From NCBI RefSeq assembly GCF_002177115.1, contig NZ_MVAG01000147.1, positions 124,001 through 188,000 on the forward strand: a DNA stretch of 64,000 bases, in the 5' to 3' direction. Positions within the stretch are counted from its first letter, which is position 1. Every line of letters starts with the position of its first letter. Made by a program: the position numbers and the translations under genes. This stretch comes from Chryseobacterium mucoviscidosis (GTDB lineage: Bacteria > Bacteroidota > Bacteroidia > Flavobacteriales > Weeksellaceae). The notes under the pieces are model-generated. The model saw only the letters and a program-made list of their open reading frames with translations, was not told where the DNA came from and did not search any database. Below, one piece after another: positions 24,451 through 32,620 of this stretch.

Positions 24451-24479
24451 AATCCTGAATCATATTTTCAGGATTTTTT
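24451..24479. terminator. Terminator shared with DUF1801 gene
   Basis: AATCCTGAA pairs with TTCAGGATT across a 7-base loop, then T-rich. The stop of the convergent minus-strand gene (24468) lies inside it, and the AAATAAAGAG side is A-rich, so it may act in both directions. Confidence 0.7.
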
Positions 24480-24833
24480 GTGATTTATTTCTTCAAGTCT
24501 GAACTGAACAATTTTCTTTATTAAATTTTCAGGAAGATCCTCTTTTACAGGAAACTGTACCGCTCCTTTTGAAAATTTATAATTGCTTTTTTTAAATTCC
24601 TTTTCGAATCTTTTTATTCCTTCTGCTCCGGGATAAAAGCCAATATGTTTTTTATACCCTGCAAAATAGACCAACGGCTTATTTTTATATCTGAAAGCGG
24701 GCATCTGATAGCCAATATACTCTTCAATTTCAGAACTTTGTGAAAGAATCAGCTTTCTGAGATTTTCTAATTTATCCCGAATCTCCGGAAACAGAGCAAT
24801 ATATTCATCAATATTTTTAAATGTATTTTTCAT
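24468..24833 (-). CDS. DUF1801 (YdhG-like) protein
   Basis: A 121-residue cytoplasmic protein with the DUF1801 pattern: IDEYIALFPEIRDKLENLRKL at the N-terminus, then EEYIGYQMPAFRYKNKPLVYFAGY and HIGFYPGAEGI. The family, sometimes called iron chaperone, is related to frataxin-like folds; iron binding is not proved for this type. Length is normal. It stands alone on the minus strand, convergent with the preceding unit. Confidence 0.75.
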   Translation of the reverse strand: MKNTFKNIDEYIALFPEIRDKLENLRKLILSQSSEIEEYIGYQMPAFRYKNKPLVYFAGYKKHIGFYPGAEGIKRFEKEFKKSNYKFSKGAVQFPVKEDLPENLIKKIVQFRLEEINHKKS

Positions 24834-25193
24834 GAATTAAATGTAATGATTTTTCACTTTTTTGGCAGTTCTTATTATCATTCAGAACGAAGCGTAGCGA
24901 AGTGAAGAATCTGTCTTTGGTTGAGACGTTATAGATTTTTCCTATGTCGAAATGACATGAAGATGTTAATTTCATTTGAATTAAAATGATTATCATTAAC
25001 TTAATGAAATGCTTTCACGATCGAAAATATTCAGTATCATTTGAAAACAGGACCTTGCGAACGTAGCGTTAAAAACAAAAAAAAGCGCTGAATAATCAAC
25101 GCTTTCTCCTTTCACTTTTTACTTTTTTCCCATTTATAATCCCGGGAACAGGTTATATGAAAAAAGGTCGGGAATTTTCCCAACCTTTGTATT
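24834..25193. repeat. Intergenic gap with interspersed repeat fragments
   Basis: No gene is seen in these 360 bases. Two fragments recur in flavobacterial spacers: GAACGAAGCGTAGCGAAGTGAAG at about 24883-24905, here a self-similar short stretch, and TTGCGAACGTAGCGTTAAAAA at about 25055-25075, which resembles the arms of the palindrome at 48684-48946. The gdhA terminator closes the gap. Confidence 0.5.
25163..25188 (-). terminator. gdhA terminator
   Basis: AAAGGTCGGGA pairs with TCCCAACCTTT with one mismatch. On the minus strand the stem is followed by a run of T. It starts 6 bases after the gdhA stop. Confidence 0.75.
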
Positions 25194-26552
25194 TTATACT
25201 ACTCCCTGAGCTAACATTGCTTCTGCAACTTTCACGAATCCGGCGATATTGGCACCTTTTACGTAGTTTACATAGCCGTCTTCTTCTTTTCCGTAGTCTC
25301 TGCACGCTTTGTGAATTCCGATCATGATCTCTTTCAGCCTTGCATCAACTTCTTCAGAAGTCCAATTCAGACGGATTGAGTTTTGCGTCATTTCAAGACC
25401 TGAAGTCGCAACACCACCCGCGTTTGAAGCTTTCCCCGGAGAGAACAATACTTTATTGTCTAAGAAATAGTTGATCGCATCAAGTGTAGAAGGCATGTTT
25501 GCCGCTTCTGTTACACAAACACATCCGTTTTCCACCAACAATTTAGCATCTTCCAGATCTAATTCGTTTTGGGTTGCAGAAGGGATCGCAACATCACACT
25601 TCACTTCCCAAGGACGTTTTCCAGCGAAAAATTCCGCAGAAGGATATTTCTTCACATAATCTTCAGCTCTGTTGTTTCCGGAAGATCTCAATTCCAATAA
25701 ATAATCGATCTTATCTCCGTCGATTCCATCTTTATCATACACGTAACCGTCCGGTCCGGAAATCGTTACTACTTTTCCTCCCAGTTCGTTTACTTTTTTA
25801 ATAACTCCCCAAGCTACGTTTCCAAAACCTGAAACCGTTACCGTTTTATCTTTGAAAGTCTGTCCGATCGTTTTAAGCATCTGCTCCGCGAAGTAAACAA
25901 CACCGTATCCTGTAGCTTCAGGACGGATTAATGAACCTCCGTACGCAAGACCTTTTCCTGTAAGAACTCCCGTAAACTCGTTTCTGATTTTTTTGTATTG
26001 TCCGAATAAATATCCGATCTCTCTTGCTCCTACTCCGATGTCTCCCGCAGGAACGTCTGTTTCAGGACCAATGTGTTTGCACATTTCCGTCATGAAAGCC
26101 TGGCAGAAACGCATTACTTCCATATCGGATTTTCCTTGCGGATCAAAGTCTGAACCTCCTTTTCCACCACCCATAGGAAGCGTTGTTAAAGAGTTTTTAA
26201 ACACCTGCTCGAAAGCTAAGAATTTAAGAACAGAAAGGTTTACGGTAGGATGGAAACGGATTCCTCCTTTGTAAGGTCCGATTGCAGAGTTCATCTGGAT
26301 TCTGAACCCTCTGTTTACCTGGATCTCTCCTTTATCGTCAACCCATGGAACTCTGAAGATGATAATTCTTTCAGCTTCCGCCATTCTTTCTAGAAGCTTC
26401 ATTCCCGTATATTCCTTTTTCGTTAAGATAAACGGAATTACAGTTACCGCAACTTCTTTTACTGCTTGTAAAAATTCTGGCTCATTAGGGTTTTTTGCCT
26501 CAATTTTAGCTATAAATTCTTGGATTTTCTGGTCAATATTATATTGTTCCAT
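25194..26552 (-). CDS. gdhA: NADP-type glutamate dehydrogenase
   Basis: A 452-residue enzyme, the usual length of the hexameric class. The N-terminal substrate domain has the catalytic motif LPMGGGKGGSDFDPQGKS near residue 122 and PAGDIGVGAREIGY near 166. The Rossmann domain begins near 235 (VTVSGFGNVAWGV). It makes glutamate from ammonia and 2-oxoglutarate with NADPH, or the reverse. It is a single-gene unit with its own terminator. The NADP preference is inferred from the family, not from a cofactor residue. Confidence 0.95.
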   Translation of the reverse strand: MEQYNIDQKIQEFIAKIEAKNPNEPEFLQAVKEVAVTVIPFILTKKEYTGMKLLERMAEAERIIIFRVPWVDDKGEIQVNRGFRIQMNSAIGPYKGGIRFHPTVNLSVLKFLAFEQVFKNSLTTLPMGGGKGGSDFDPQGKSDMEVMRFCQAFMTEMCKHIGPETDVPAGDIGVGAREIGYLFGQYKKIRNEFTGVLTGKGLAYGGSLIRPEATGYGVVYFAEQMLKTIGQTFKDKTVTVSGFGNVAWGVIKKVNELGGKVVTISGPDGYVYDKDGIDGDKIDYLLELRSSGNNRAEDYVKKYPSAEFFAGKRPWEVKCDVAIPSATQNELDLEDAKLLVENGCVCVTEAANMPSTLDAINYFLDNKVLFSPGKASNAGGVATSGLEMTQNSIRLNWTSEEVDARLKEIMIGIHKACRDYGKEEDGYVNYVKGANIAGFVKVAEAMLAQGVV

Positions 26553-26742
26553 ATATTAGGGTTGAATATTATTGCCAACAAATTTAATTTTTTTTTCAAG
26601 ATTCACAACACCCTAAATAACAATTGTTGAAAATTTAATAATATAATGACTTAATATTATTAAATCAGTAATTCAATCATTAATTTTATTAAAAATTAAA
26701 TGTTATGTTTAAAATAATGCAATATTAAGAAATCGTTAATTG

Positions 26743-27867
26743 TTATATTGCTAAAAATTGTCTCCCTGAAAATGATTTTACTCTTCCTAAAAGCTCCAAT
26801 TCTAAAATTACAGGCAAAATTTTGTGTGAAGAAAGGTCTGTTTTATCAGCAAGATCGTCCAAAGAAATCTGTGGATTATCGACAATAATTTTAAATATTT
26901 TACTCTGATTTTCAGATAATTGAATAAAAACTTCACTGCGTGGAAACAATTCTTCCATTCTGCTCTCCGGATTATTAAATCCTAAATTTTCAACAAGATC
27001 TTTTATCGTGGAAATTGCTGAAGCTTTGTTCTGAAAAATCAGATGATTACAGCCCTGACTCTGCTTGTCCGTAATTTTTCCGGGAAGCGCAAATACTTCG
27101 CGGTTGTACTGATTGGCAAACGTTGCCGTGCTGATTGAACCGCCTCCAAAAGCTGTTTCCACCACAACTGTCGCAGGGGAAATTCCGGCTACAATTCTGT
27201 TTCTCTGAATAAAATTTTCGCGGTCCGGCTTTTTGGATGAATTGAATTCTGTAAATAAAGCTCCTCCTTCTTCAAGAATTTTTTCTGATAATTTTTTGTT
27301 TTTTGAAGGATACAATGTGTGAAAACCATGTGCTAAAACGGCAACCGTAGAAACCTGATGATGAAGAGACTGCTCATGAACTTCTTTATCTACTCCCAAA
27401 GCCAGACCGCTCACCGAAATAAAATTACCGGAAGACGTTTCCTGAAAAAACTCTTCAATAAACTGTTTTCCGTAGGAAGTCATATTTCTAGTTCCTACCA
27501 TGCTTATTTTTGGTTTAGCATCGTCAAAATGTCCTTTTTGGTAAAGAACAGCAGGTGCGTCGTCGCACTCGTGCAGAAGTTTAGGAAGATCATGGAGATG
27601 TCTGAGATTAATTTTAATTTGGTTTGCTTCACAAAATTTCAGTTCGTTTTCAGCAAACTTCAGATGAGCAGGATTTCCGATGTCTGAAATCATTTTAGAT
27701 CCGAATCCGTCCAGTTTTTTGTATTCCTTTTTGGTGTTTTCCCAAGCGTTCTTTGCACTTCCGAAAGTACGGACAAGTTTATAAAAATTGATATCTCCGA
27801 TTAAATTACACTCGCGCAGAGCAATGGAATAAAGATGTTCTTCAGAATACATTTGTGTTGTTTTCAC
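26743..27867 (-). CDS. dprA: DNA-processing protein DprA
   Basis: A 374-residue protein with the DprA Rossmann fold: KISMVGTRNMTSYGKQF near 122, ISVSGLALGVDKEVHEQSL near 150, and FIQRNRIVAGISPATVVVE near 218. A short SAM-like N-terminal domain and a C-terminal winged helix (ISLDDLADKTDLSSHKILPV) complete the full form. DprA loads RecA on incoming single-stranded DNA in natural transformation. The rhomboid gene lies 21 bases upstream on the same strand. Confidence 0.9.
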   Translation of the reverse strand: MKTTQMYSEEHLYSIALRECNLIGDINFYKLVRTFGSAKNAWENTKKEYKKLDGFGSKMISDIGNPAHLKFAENELKFCEANQIKINLRHLHDLPKLLHECDDAPAVLYQKGHFDDAKPKISMVGTRNMTSYGKQFIEEFFQETSSGNFISVSGLALGVDKEVHEQSLHHQVSTVAVLAHGFHTLYPSKNKKLSEKILEEGGALFTEFNSSKKPDRENFIQRNRIVAGISPATVVVETAFGGGSISTATFANQYNREVFALPGKITDKQSQGCNHLIFQNKASAISTIKDLVENLGFNNPESRMEELFPRSEVFIQLSENQSKIFKIIVDNPQISLDDLADKTDLSSHKILPVILELELLGRVKSFSGRQFLAI

Positions 27868-27888
27868 AAATGTAGAAATTTTTTAAAA

Positions 27889-28659
27889 TTATTTCCCTCT
27901 CAGTTCATCCAGTCTTTCCCAGATATCGTCTTTCTTTTTGTAAGGCAGCTCCATAAAATCTTCGGGATGATTTTCTTTATATTGCTGCCAGAGTTTATCA
28001 TCTTTTTCGCTGTAATAATTTGGAAATTCCCAGATGAACTTCTTCTTTTTATCGCCTACTTTCTTAAATAAGAGAGCCAGAATTACGCCTACAATTCCAC
28101 CTGCAAGATGCGCCTGCCATGAAATTTTACTGGGTTCCTGAAGGTTGGAAAACAGTTCTTCGGGAAGCATTCCCCAGATCAGACTTCCATAATACAGAAC
28201 AACCAACAGAGAAATTGTGAGCAGTTTCATATTCCACTTAAAAACTCCGCTGAAAAAAAGGAAAAATGCAAGAACATAAACTACTCCACTCGCTCCGATG
28301 GTACAGGTATAAAGATAATCTCCCGTCATGATATCAATAGGCGGAAGAAGCCAAACCAAAAATCCTGTAGCAAGCCAGCCCGTGATAAACACTTTATTGG
28401 CAACCAAAGGATAAAACTGGTACAGCAAAAACATAAGCACCGCGATCGGGATAGAATTTCCTACGATATGCTCCATGTTTCCGTGTAGAAGAGGTGACGT
28501 TATAATTCCCAATAAGCCTTCCGGCAACAACGGAATGATCGCCCCGAAACAGCTCTGAAAAAAGCCCTGCATCTGTAAAAAGAAACCCAGCCACATTGCT
28601 GCAAGCATAAGTAAAGGATAAAGCAGCGCTTTTTTGGAAATTATATTGTTTTTTAACAT
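27889..28659 (-). CDS. Rhomboid-family intramembrane serine protease
   Basis: A 256-residue membrane protein with six or so hydrophobic segments. The catalytic serine is Ser124 in GASG and the histidine is His184 in QAHLAGGIVG, with the supporting HGNMEHIVGN at 59-68. All key residues of the rhomboid family are present. The C-terminal 60 residues are charged and cytoplasmic (KKKFIWEFPN). It cleaves membrane proteins within the bilayer; the substrate is unknown. It sits just upstream of dprA. Confidence 0.88.
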   Translation of the reverse strand: MLKNNIISKKALLYPLLMLAAMWLGFFLQMQGFFQSCFGAIIPLLPEGLLGIITSPLLHGNMEHIVGNSIPIAVLMFLLYQFYPLVANKVFITGWLATGFLVWLLPPIDIMTGDYLYTCTIGASGVVYVLAFFLFFSGVFKWNMKLLTISLLVVLYYGSLIWGMLPEELFSNLQEPSKISWQAHLAGGIVGVILALLFKKVGDKKKKFIWEFPNYYSEKDDKLWQQYKENHPEDFMELPYKKKDDIWERLDELRGK

Positions 28660-28865
28660 AAAGATTTTACGTCAAATGAAAAGCCAAGGATAAATTTCGG
28701 AAAAATTGTCGATGAAAAATCTATTTAATTTTTTATTTCAGCCAAAAAGTAATGATTTTCACTGCTTTTTAAACAAAAGTTCTCTGTTTTGTCATCGAAA
28801 TTCAAAAAGTAAAGGCTGAAAACCATTCTTAAAACTGAATTTCCTTCTGTAAAATTTATATTTAA

Positions 28866-28873
28866 TATTTTTG
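28866..28873 (+). promoter_or_regulatory. Promoter -7 box before the DUF3078 gene
   Basis: TATTTTTG matches TAnnTTTG and is 33 bases before the start codon. Confidence 0.4.
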
Positions 28874-28905
28874 TAAGGAATTTTGTATAATGAAATCCTG
28901 AACTC

Positions 28906-29835
28906 ATGAAGAAGTTTTTATTCACACTCTCTCTTTCTCTGGGAATTGTTGCCAATGCACAAGTTGTTATTACAGACACCGCAGCCATTAAAGTAGATAC
29001 CGTTAAACACTGGTCGGTTTTAGGAAAACAGTCGCTGATGATTAATCAGGCAGCATTTTCTAACTGGGTAGGTGGAGGAGCCAACAATGTGGGATGGCTT
29101 GCTGCGCTGGATTATAACATCACGTATGAAAAAGATAAAGATCTTTGGGAAAACATCATCCTCTTAAATTACGGACAAAATGATACGAAAGGAGTTGGTG
29201 TAAGAAAAACGCAGGATGTTATTAATGTTTCCACTAATTACGGAAGGAGGTTTTCAAAAAGCTGGTATCTTTCCGTAGGAGCGGGTCTGATTTCTCAGTT
29301 TTCTGCGGGATATGAAGACGGAAATAATCCGGAAGCAAAAAAAATATCTAATTTTATGGCTCCCGGTTATCTGAATGTCGGGATGGGGATTACGTACAGA
29401 CCGAATGATAACGTAAATGTTACCCTTCGTCCGAGCAACGCGAGATGGGCTTTTGTGCTGGATAAAGATCTTCAGCTTGCAGGAAATTACGGTTTAAAAG
29501 CAGACGGAGATTCCTCGATTTTACAATATGGTTTTCTGGGAACGGCTTATTATAAATTCAATTTGATGGAGAACGTAAATATTACCAATACAGCATCCGT
29601 TTTCTCCAATTATCTGGATCATCCGGAAAGATTGGTTCTTGCGTATGGAATGATCTTAAATTTAAAGGTTAATAAATTCATTTCGTCCAATATAACAGTG
29701 GATGTAATGTACGACCACAATCAGGTTCAGAAAACACAGCTTAAACAGACGTTGGGCGTTGGTTTTGCCTATACTTTAAATAATGGCGTAAAGCGTTCCG
29801 ACAGAAAAGACAGCCAATGGTGGATTAAAAAATAA
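28906..29835 (+). CDS. DUF3078 secreted/outer-membrane protein
   Basis: A 309-residue protein with a signal peptide ending ANAQ near residue 19. The DUF3078 body has KQSLMINQAAFSNWVGGGANN early on and an alternation of aromatic beta strands to the end (FAYTLNNGVKRSDRKDSQWW), like a small beta barrel. The family is specific to Bacteroidetes, with no known function. It has its own promoter candidate and terminator. Confidence 0.85.
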   Translation: MKKFLFTLSLSLGIVANAQVVITDTAAIKVDTVKHWSVLGKQSLMINQAAFSNWVGGGANNVGWLAALDYNITYEKDKDLWENIILLNYGQNDTKGVGVRKTQDVINVSTNYGRRFSKSWYLSVGAGLISQFSAGYEDGNNPEAKKISNFMAPGYLNVGMGITYRPNDNVNVTLRPSNARWAFVLDKDLQLAGNYGLKADGDSSILQYGFLGTAYYKFNLMENVNITNTASVFSNYLDHPERLVLAYGMILNLKVNKFISSNITVDVMYDHNQVQKTQLKQTLGVGFAYTLNNGVKRSDRKDSQWWIKK

Positions 29836-29856
29836 AATCATCAATGATCATATTTT

Positions 29857-29887
29857 TCCCTCAACAGATTTATTGAGGGATTTTTTT
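29857..29887 (+). terminator. Terminator of the DUF3078 gene
   Basis: TCCCTCAA pairs with TTGAGGGA across 8 bases and is followed by seven T. Confidence 0.85.
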
Positions 29888-30056
29888 GAATATCCTTTAA
29901 TTTTACATGAGTTCAATGTAAAGATTCCGAATCAAAATTGGCTAAAGCCATTCCTATTGATGTTTTTGTATTGTTTTGCATCGAACCCACATTAATGTTT
30001 TCGTCTTTATTTGATATTTTCCTTTGTAAAAAACCGGGATAATCTTTTGATTTTAA

Positions 30057-30064
30057 TACATTTG
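30057..30064 (+). promoter_or_regulatory. Promoter -7 box of the HEMLH gene
   Basis: TACATTTG fits TAnnTTTG 18 bases before the start codon, giving a short leader. Confidence 0.4.
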
Positions 30065-30082
30065 TTAAAACATATATAAAAG

Positions 30083-30592
30083 ATGAATTTCGAACAGGTT
30101 GCTTTACATTTAGAAGCTTACAGGGAACACGACCAGATCATTGATGCGGCAGAATACATCATCCGCTCTTTCAATCTCGAACATGAAAACTTTGAAGGAT
30201 TTGGTCTTCGTGATGAGGTTTTCCCGAATTCTCTCGTTCTAACGGCAGAAGGCGTTTTAGGAAGCCCGCAAAAAGTAATGATCCCTAAAAATTTATTCGA
30301 TTTTGATCTGAATCTGGTTTTGAATTTAATTGCTCACGAAATGCTGCATGTAAGGCAGAAAGCTCCGGGACACGTTATTGAAGAAAAAAGCGAAAGGGAA
30401 TTTCAGGCGTATTACGAAATGCTTTTTCATAAGGTTTTTCCTCAGATTCCTGAAGTATCCGATTTTTATAAGAAAGATTTTGCTCATAAAGCACTCGAAT
30501 ACTACAAAAGAATGGGCGAAGGTTCTGAACTGCAGAAAAAATATGCTGAACAGAAACTTGAAGTAGAACAATTAATCAACTCGTTATCATGA
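30083..30592 (+). CDS. Unknown protein with HExxH metalloprotease motif
   Basis: A 169-residue cytoplasmic protein without a signal peptide. Its only clear motif is LIAHEMLHVRQ: His85-Glu86-x-x-His89, the zinc-binding motif of gluzincin-type peptidases, followed 20 residues later by EREFQAYYEML, where a third ligand Glu could lie. No larger family was recognised. The stop overlaps the start of the tRNA-binding gene (ATGA), so they are co-translated. A metalloprotease-like fold is inferred from the motif alone. Confidence 0.65.
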   Translation: MNFEQVALHLEAYREHDQIIDAAEYIIRSFNLEHENFEGFGLRDEVFPNSLVLTAEGVLGSPQKVMIPKNLFDFDLNLVLNLIAHEMLHVRQKAPGHVIEEKSEREFQAYYEMLFHKVFPQIPEVSDFYKKDFAHKALEYYKRMGEGSELQKKYAEQKLEVEQLINSLS

Positions 30593-30936
30593 TGATGAAA
30601 CCTGAAATCTCATGGGAGGATTTTGAAAAAATAGACATTCGCTGCGGAACCATTATTGCTGTGAACGATTTTGAAAAGGCAAGAAATCCCTCTTATCAGC
30701 TCGAAATAGATTTTGGAGATTTAGGCATTAAAAAATCTTCCGCTCAGATAACTTCATTATACCAGAAAGAAGAATTAATTGGTCAGCAGATTTTGGCTGT
30801 CGTTAATTTTCCTAAAAAACAGATCGCCAATTTTTTCAGCGAATGTCTGGTTTTGGGTGTTTATGGTGAAAATAAAAAAGATGTTACCCTTTTAACCCCT
30901 TCATTACCCACAAAGAACGGAATGCAGGTAGGATAA
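30589..30936 (+). CDS. CsaA-like tRNA-binding protein
   Basis: A 115-residue protein of the tRNA-binding (EMAP II/Arc1p) OB-fold: DFEKIDIRCGTIIAVNDF at the N-terminus, then SSAQITSLYQKEELIGQQI and the signature VNFPKKQIANFFSECLVLG. The size equals stand-alone CsaA proteins, proposed as secretion or folding helpers. There are three consecutive ATG codons (30589, 30592, 30595), so the exact start is open. Confidence 0.85.
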   Translation: MMMKPEISWEDFEKIDIRCGTIIAVNDFEKARNPSYQLEIDFGDLGIKKSSAQITSLYQKEELIGQQILAVVNFPKKQIANFFSECLVLGVYGENKKDVTLLTPSLPTKNGMQVG

Positions 30937-30962
30937 GTTTTAAAACATCTGTGAATATAGAA

Positions 30963-30995
30963 AAACCTCACAGGTTTTTGAAGCCTGTGAGGTTT
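30963..30995. terminator. Strong hairpin terminator
   Basis: AAACCTCACAGG pairs perfectly with CCTGTGAGGTTT across a 9-base loop, 27 bases after the tRNA-binding gene. The run of T after it is weak (AGTTT), so termination strength is moderate. Confidence 0.65.
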
Positions 30996-31024
30996 AGTTT
31001 CAAACAAATTACGAAGAATAAAAA

Positions 31025-31729
31025 ATGATACAGCATATTCCTTTAGAAAGAGTTTTATTTCTTGATATTGAGACGGTTCCGGGATTTGGATTGTGGGAAG
31101 AACTCTCTGAAGCCGAACAGATGCTTTGGGATAAAAAAACGAAATTCCAGAGAAAAGATGAGGTTTCTCCTGAAGAATTTTATGTGGAAAGAGCCGGAAT
31201 TATGGCAGAATTCGGGAAGATCATCTGCATCACGATCGGAATGATCGAAAAAAACGATACCCTGAAGATCAAAAGTTTTGCGGGTGACGATGAAAAAAAA
31301 TTACTTCTGGAATTTGGTGAAATTTTTAACAGCCCGAGACTTCGCGACGTCATTTTATGCGCACATAACGGAAAAGAATTCGATTTTCCGTGGATTGCCC
31401 GAAGATATTTAATTAATGGAATGATGCCTCCTACTCCGTTTCAGATGTTCGGAAAAAAGCCTTGGGAAATTCCGCATATCGATACGATGGAACTCTGGAA
31501 ATTCGGGGATTACAAAAGTTTTGTATCGCTGGAATTGCTGGCTCATGTTTTCGGAATTCCCACTCCAAAAGACGATATCGACGGCTCAATGGTTTCATCA
31601 ATCTACTACATAGAGAAAGACTTGCAAAGAATAGTTGACTATTGTGAAAAAGATGTCTTAACTTTGGCGAATGTTTTCCGGCGCATGCGTCAGGAAGATT
31701 TGTTGAAAAGGTACATCAATTTAGATTAA
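31025..31729 (+). CDS. PolB-like 3'-5' exonuclease
   Basis: A 234-residue RNase-H-fold nuclease of the stand-alone PolB-like type. Motif I is LFLDIETVPG (Asp14, Glu16), motif II HNGKEFDFPWIARRYL, and motif III YCEKDVLTL, so all acidic residues for two-metal catalysis are present. Trimming of DNA 3' ends is the family role; the process is not known here. The DUF59 gene follows 3 bases on. Confidence 0.85.
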   Translation: MIQHIPLERVLFLDIETVPGFGLWEELSEAEQMLWDKKTKFQRKDEVSPEEFYVERAGIMAEFGKIICITIGMIEKNDTLKIKSFAGDDEKKLLLEFGEIFNSPRLRDVILCAHNGKEFDFPWIARRYLINGMMPPTPFQMFGKKPWEIPHIDTMELWKFGDYKSFVSLELLAHVFGIPTPKDDIDGSMVSSIYYIEKDLQRIVDYCEKDVLTLANVFRRMRQEDLLKRYINLD

Positions 31730-31732
31730 AAA

Positions 31733-32059
31733 ATGAAATTTACAGACGATCAGATTGCTGACATCGGTGAGGAAATCATCGGTGTTTTAAAAACCGTGTA
31801 TGACCCTGAAATTCCGGTAGATATCTACGAACTTGGGTTGGTTTATGATGTTCAGATCTCCGATGAAGCGGACGTAAAAATTATCATGACATTAACAACG
31901 CCTAACTGTCCGGTTGCAGAAACGCTTCCGCAGGAGGTAAAAGATAAGGTTGCAGAAGTGGAAAATGTAAAAAGCGTAGACTTAGAGCTTACCTTTGAAC
32001 CAAGCTGGAACAAAGATATGATGAGTGAGGAAGCCAAATTTGAGCTTGGAATGCTTTAA
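31733..32059 (+). CDS. DUF59/MIP18 iron-sulfur assembly protein
   Basis: A 108-residue protein of the MIP18/DUF59 (SufT/PaaD-like) family: VYDPEIPVDIYELGLVYDV and TLTTPNCPVAETLPQEV, with the conserved cysteine in the second motif. It helps deliver iron-sulfur clusters to apoproteins. Full length; adjacent to the exonuclease gene, with a terminator just past its end. Confidence 0.88.
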   Translation: MKFTDDQIADIGEEIIGVLKTVYDPEIPVDIYELGLVYDVQISDEADVKIIMTLTTPNCPVAETLPQEVKDKVAEVENVKSVDLELTFEPSWNKDMMSEEAKFELGML

Positions 32060-32099
32060 AATTTAATTTCTTCAAATCATTTTTTCCATAAAAATAATG

Positions 32100-32128
32100 A
32101 GCTGTTTCATTTTGAAGCAGCTTTTTTT
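32100..32128 (+). terminator. Terminator of the DUF59 unit
   Basis: AGCTGTTTCA pairs with TGAAGCAGCT (one wobble pair) across a TTT loop, then a T-run. Confidence 0.75.
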
Positions 32129-32192
32129 ATTTTCCGTTTTTTCCCCATATACATTTCGTGAAATCCCTAACACACAGAATATGAATCTGATA

Positions 32193-32200
32193 TAATTTTG
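32193..32200 (+). promoter_or_regulatory. Promoter -7 box of the protease pair
   Basis: TAATTTTG (TAnnTTTG) 19 bases before the ATG at 32219 decides that ATG over a possible TTG at 32198, which lies inside the box. Confidence 0.5.
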
Positions 32201-32218
32201 GTTTCAGAAATCAACAGT

Positions 32219-32608
32219 ATGAAAGCCAATACCATCATCGTATCATTCAATAACGGAAGTGTTCCGCCACAGTATGCTTACCGATATCAGATTATATTTT
32301 CCGAACAGGACGGAAATGCCGAACTGAAAATCTTCAGAGGTTACGAAACGGATGAAAAAATGATTGTATCTGAGCAAAGAAAATTCAACACAGAAATTTT
32401 TCTTCAGCTTCTTTCTTTAATCAGCAAAATAAAAGATTCTGTAAAAGATCCTTCAATGGTGGGAGGAAGCCAGAGAATGATGGAGGTGAATTCAAAAAAA
32501 ACCGAGATCTATCCTGATGATGATTTCGGAATTTCTCTGTTCAATCGGTTTTTATATCTGTACAATCCCGATTTCATCAACCAAATTAATTCTAACCTTA
32601 ACCTTTAA
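32219..32608 (+). CDS. Small protein paired with calpain-like protease
   Basis: A 129-residue soluble protein (MKANTIIVSFNNGSVPPQY) of unknown family. Its beta-rich N-terminus, with VSFNNGS and RYQIIFSEQDGNAELKIFRG, recalls the small emfourin-type inhibitors of bacterial proteases, but the match is only impressionistic. The gene sits 12 bases upstream of the calpain-like protease and shares its promoter, which suits an inhibitor or chaperone of that protease. No signal peptide. Confidence 0.6.
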   Translation: MKANTIIVSFNNGSVPPQYAYRYQIIFSEQDGNAELKIFRGYETDEKMIVSEQRKFNTEIFLQLLSLISKIKDSVKDPSMVGGSQRMMEVNSKKTEIYPDDDFGISLFNRFLYLYNPDFINQINSNLNL

Positions 32609-32620
32609 AAACCAATTATC

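Noticed and set aside
24834..25193. Possible CRISPR-like repeats
   Set aside because: Fragments are only similar to spacer repeats found elsewhere; there is no regular repeat-spacer pattern.
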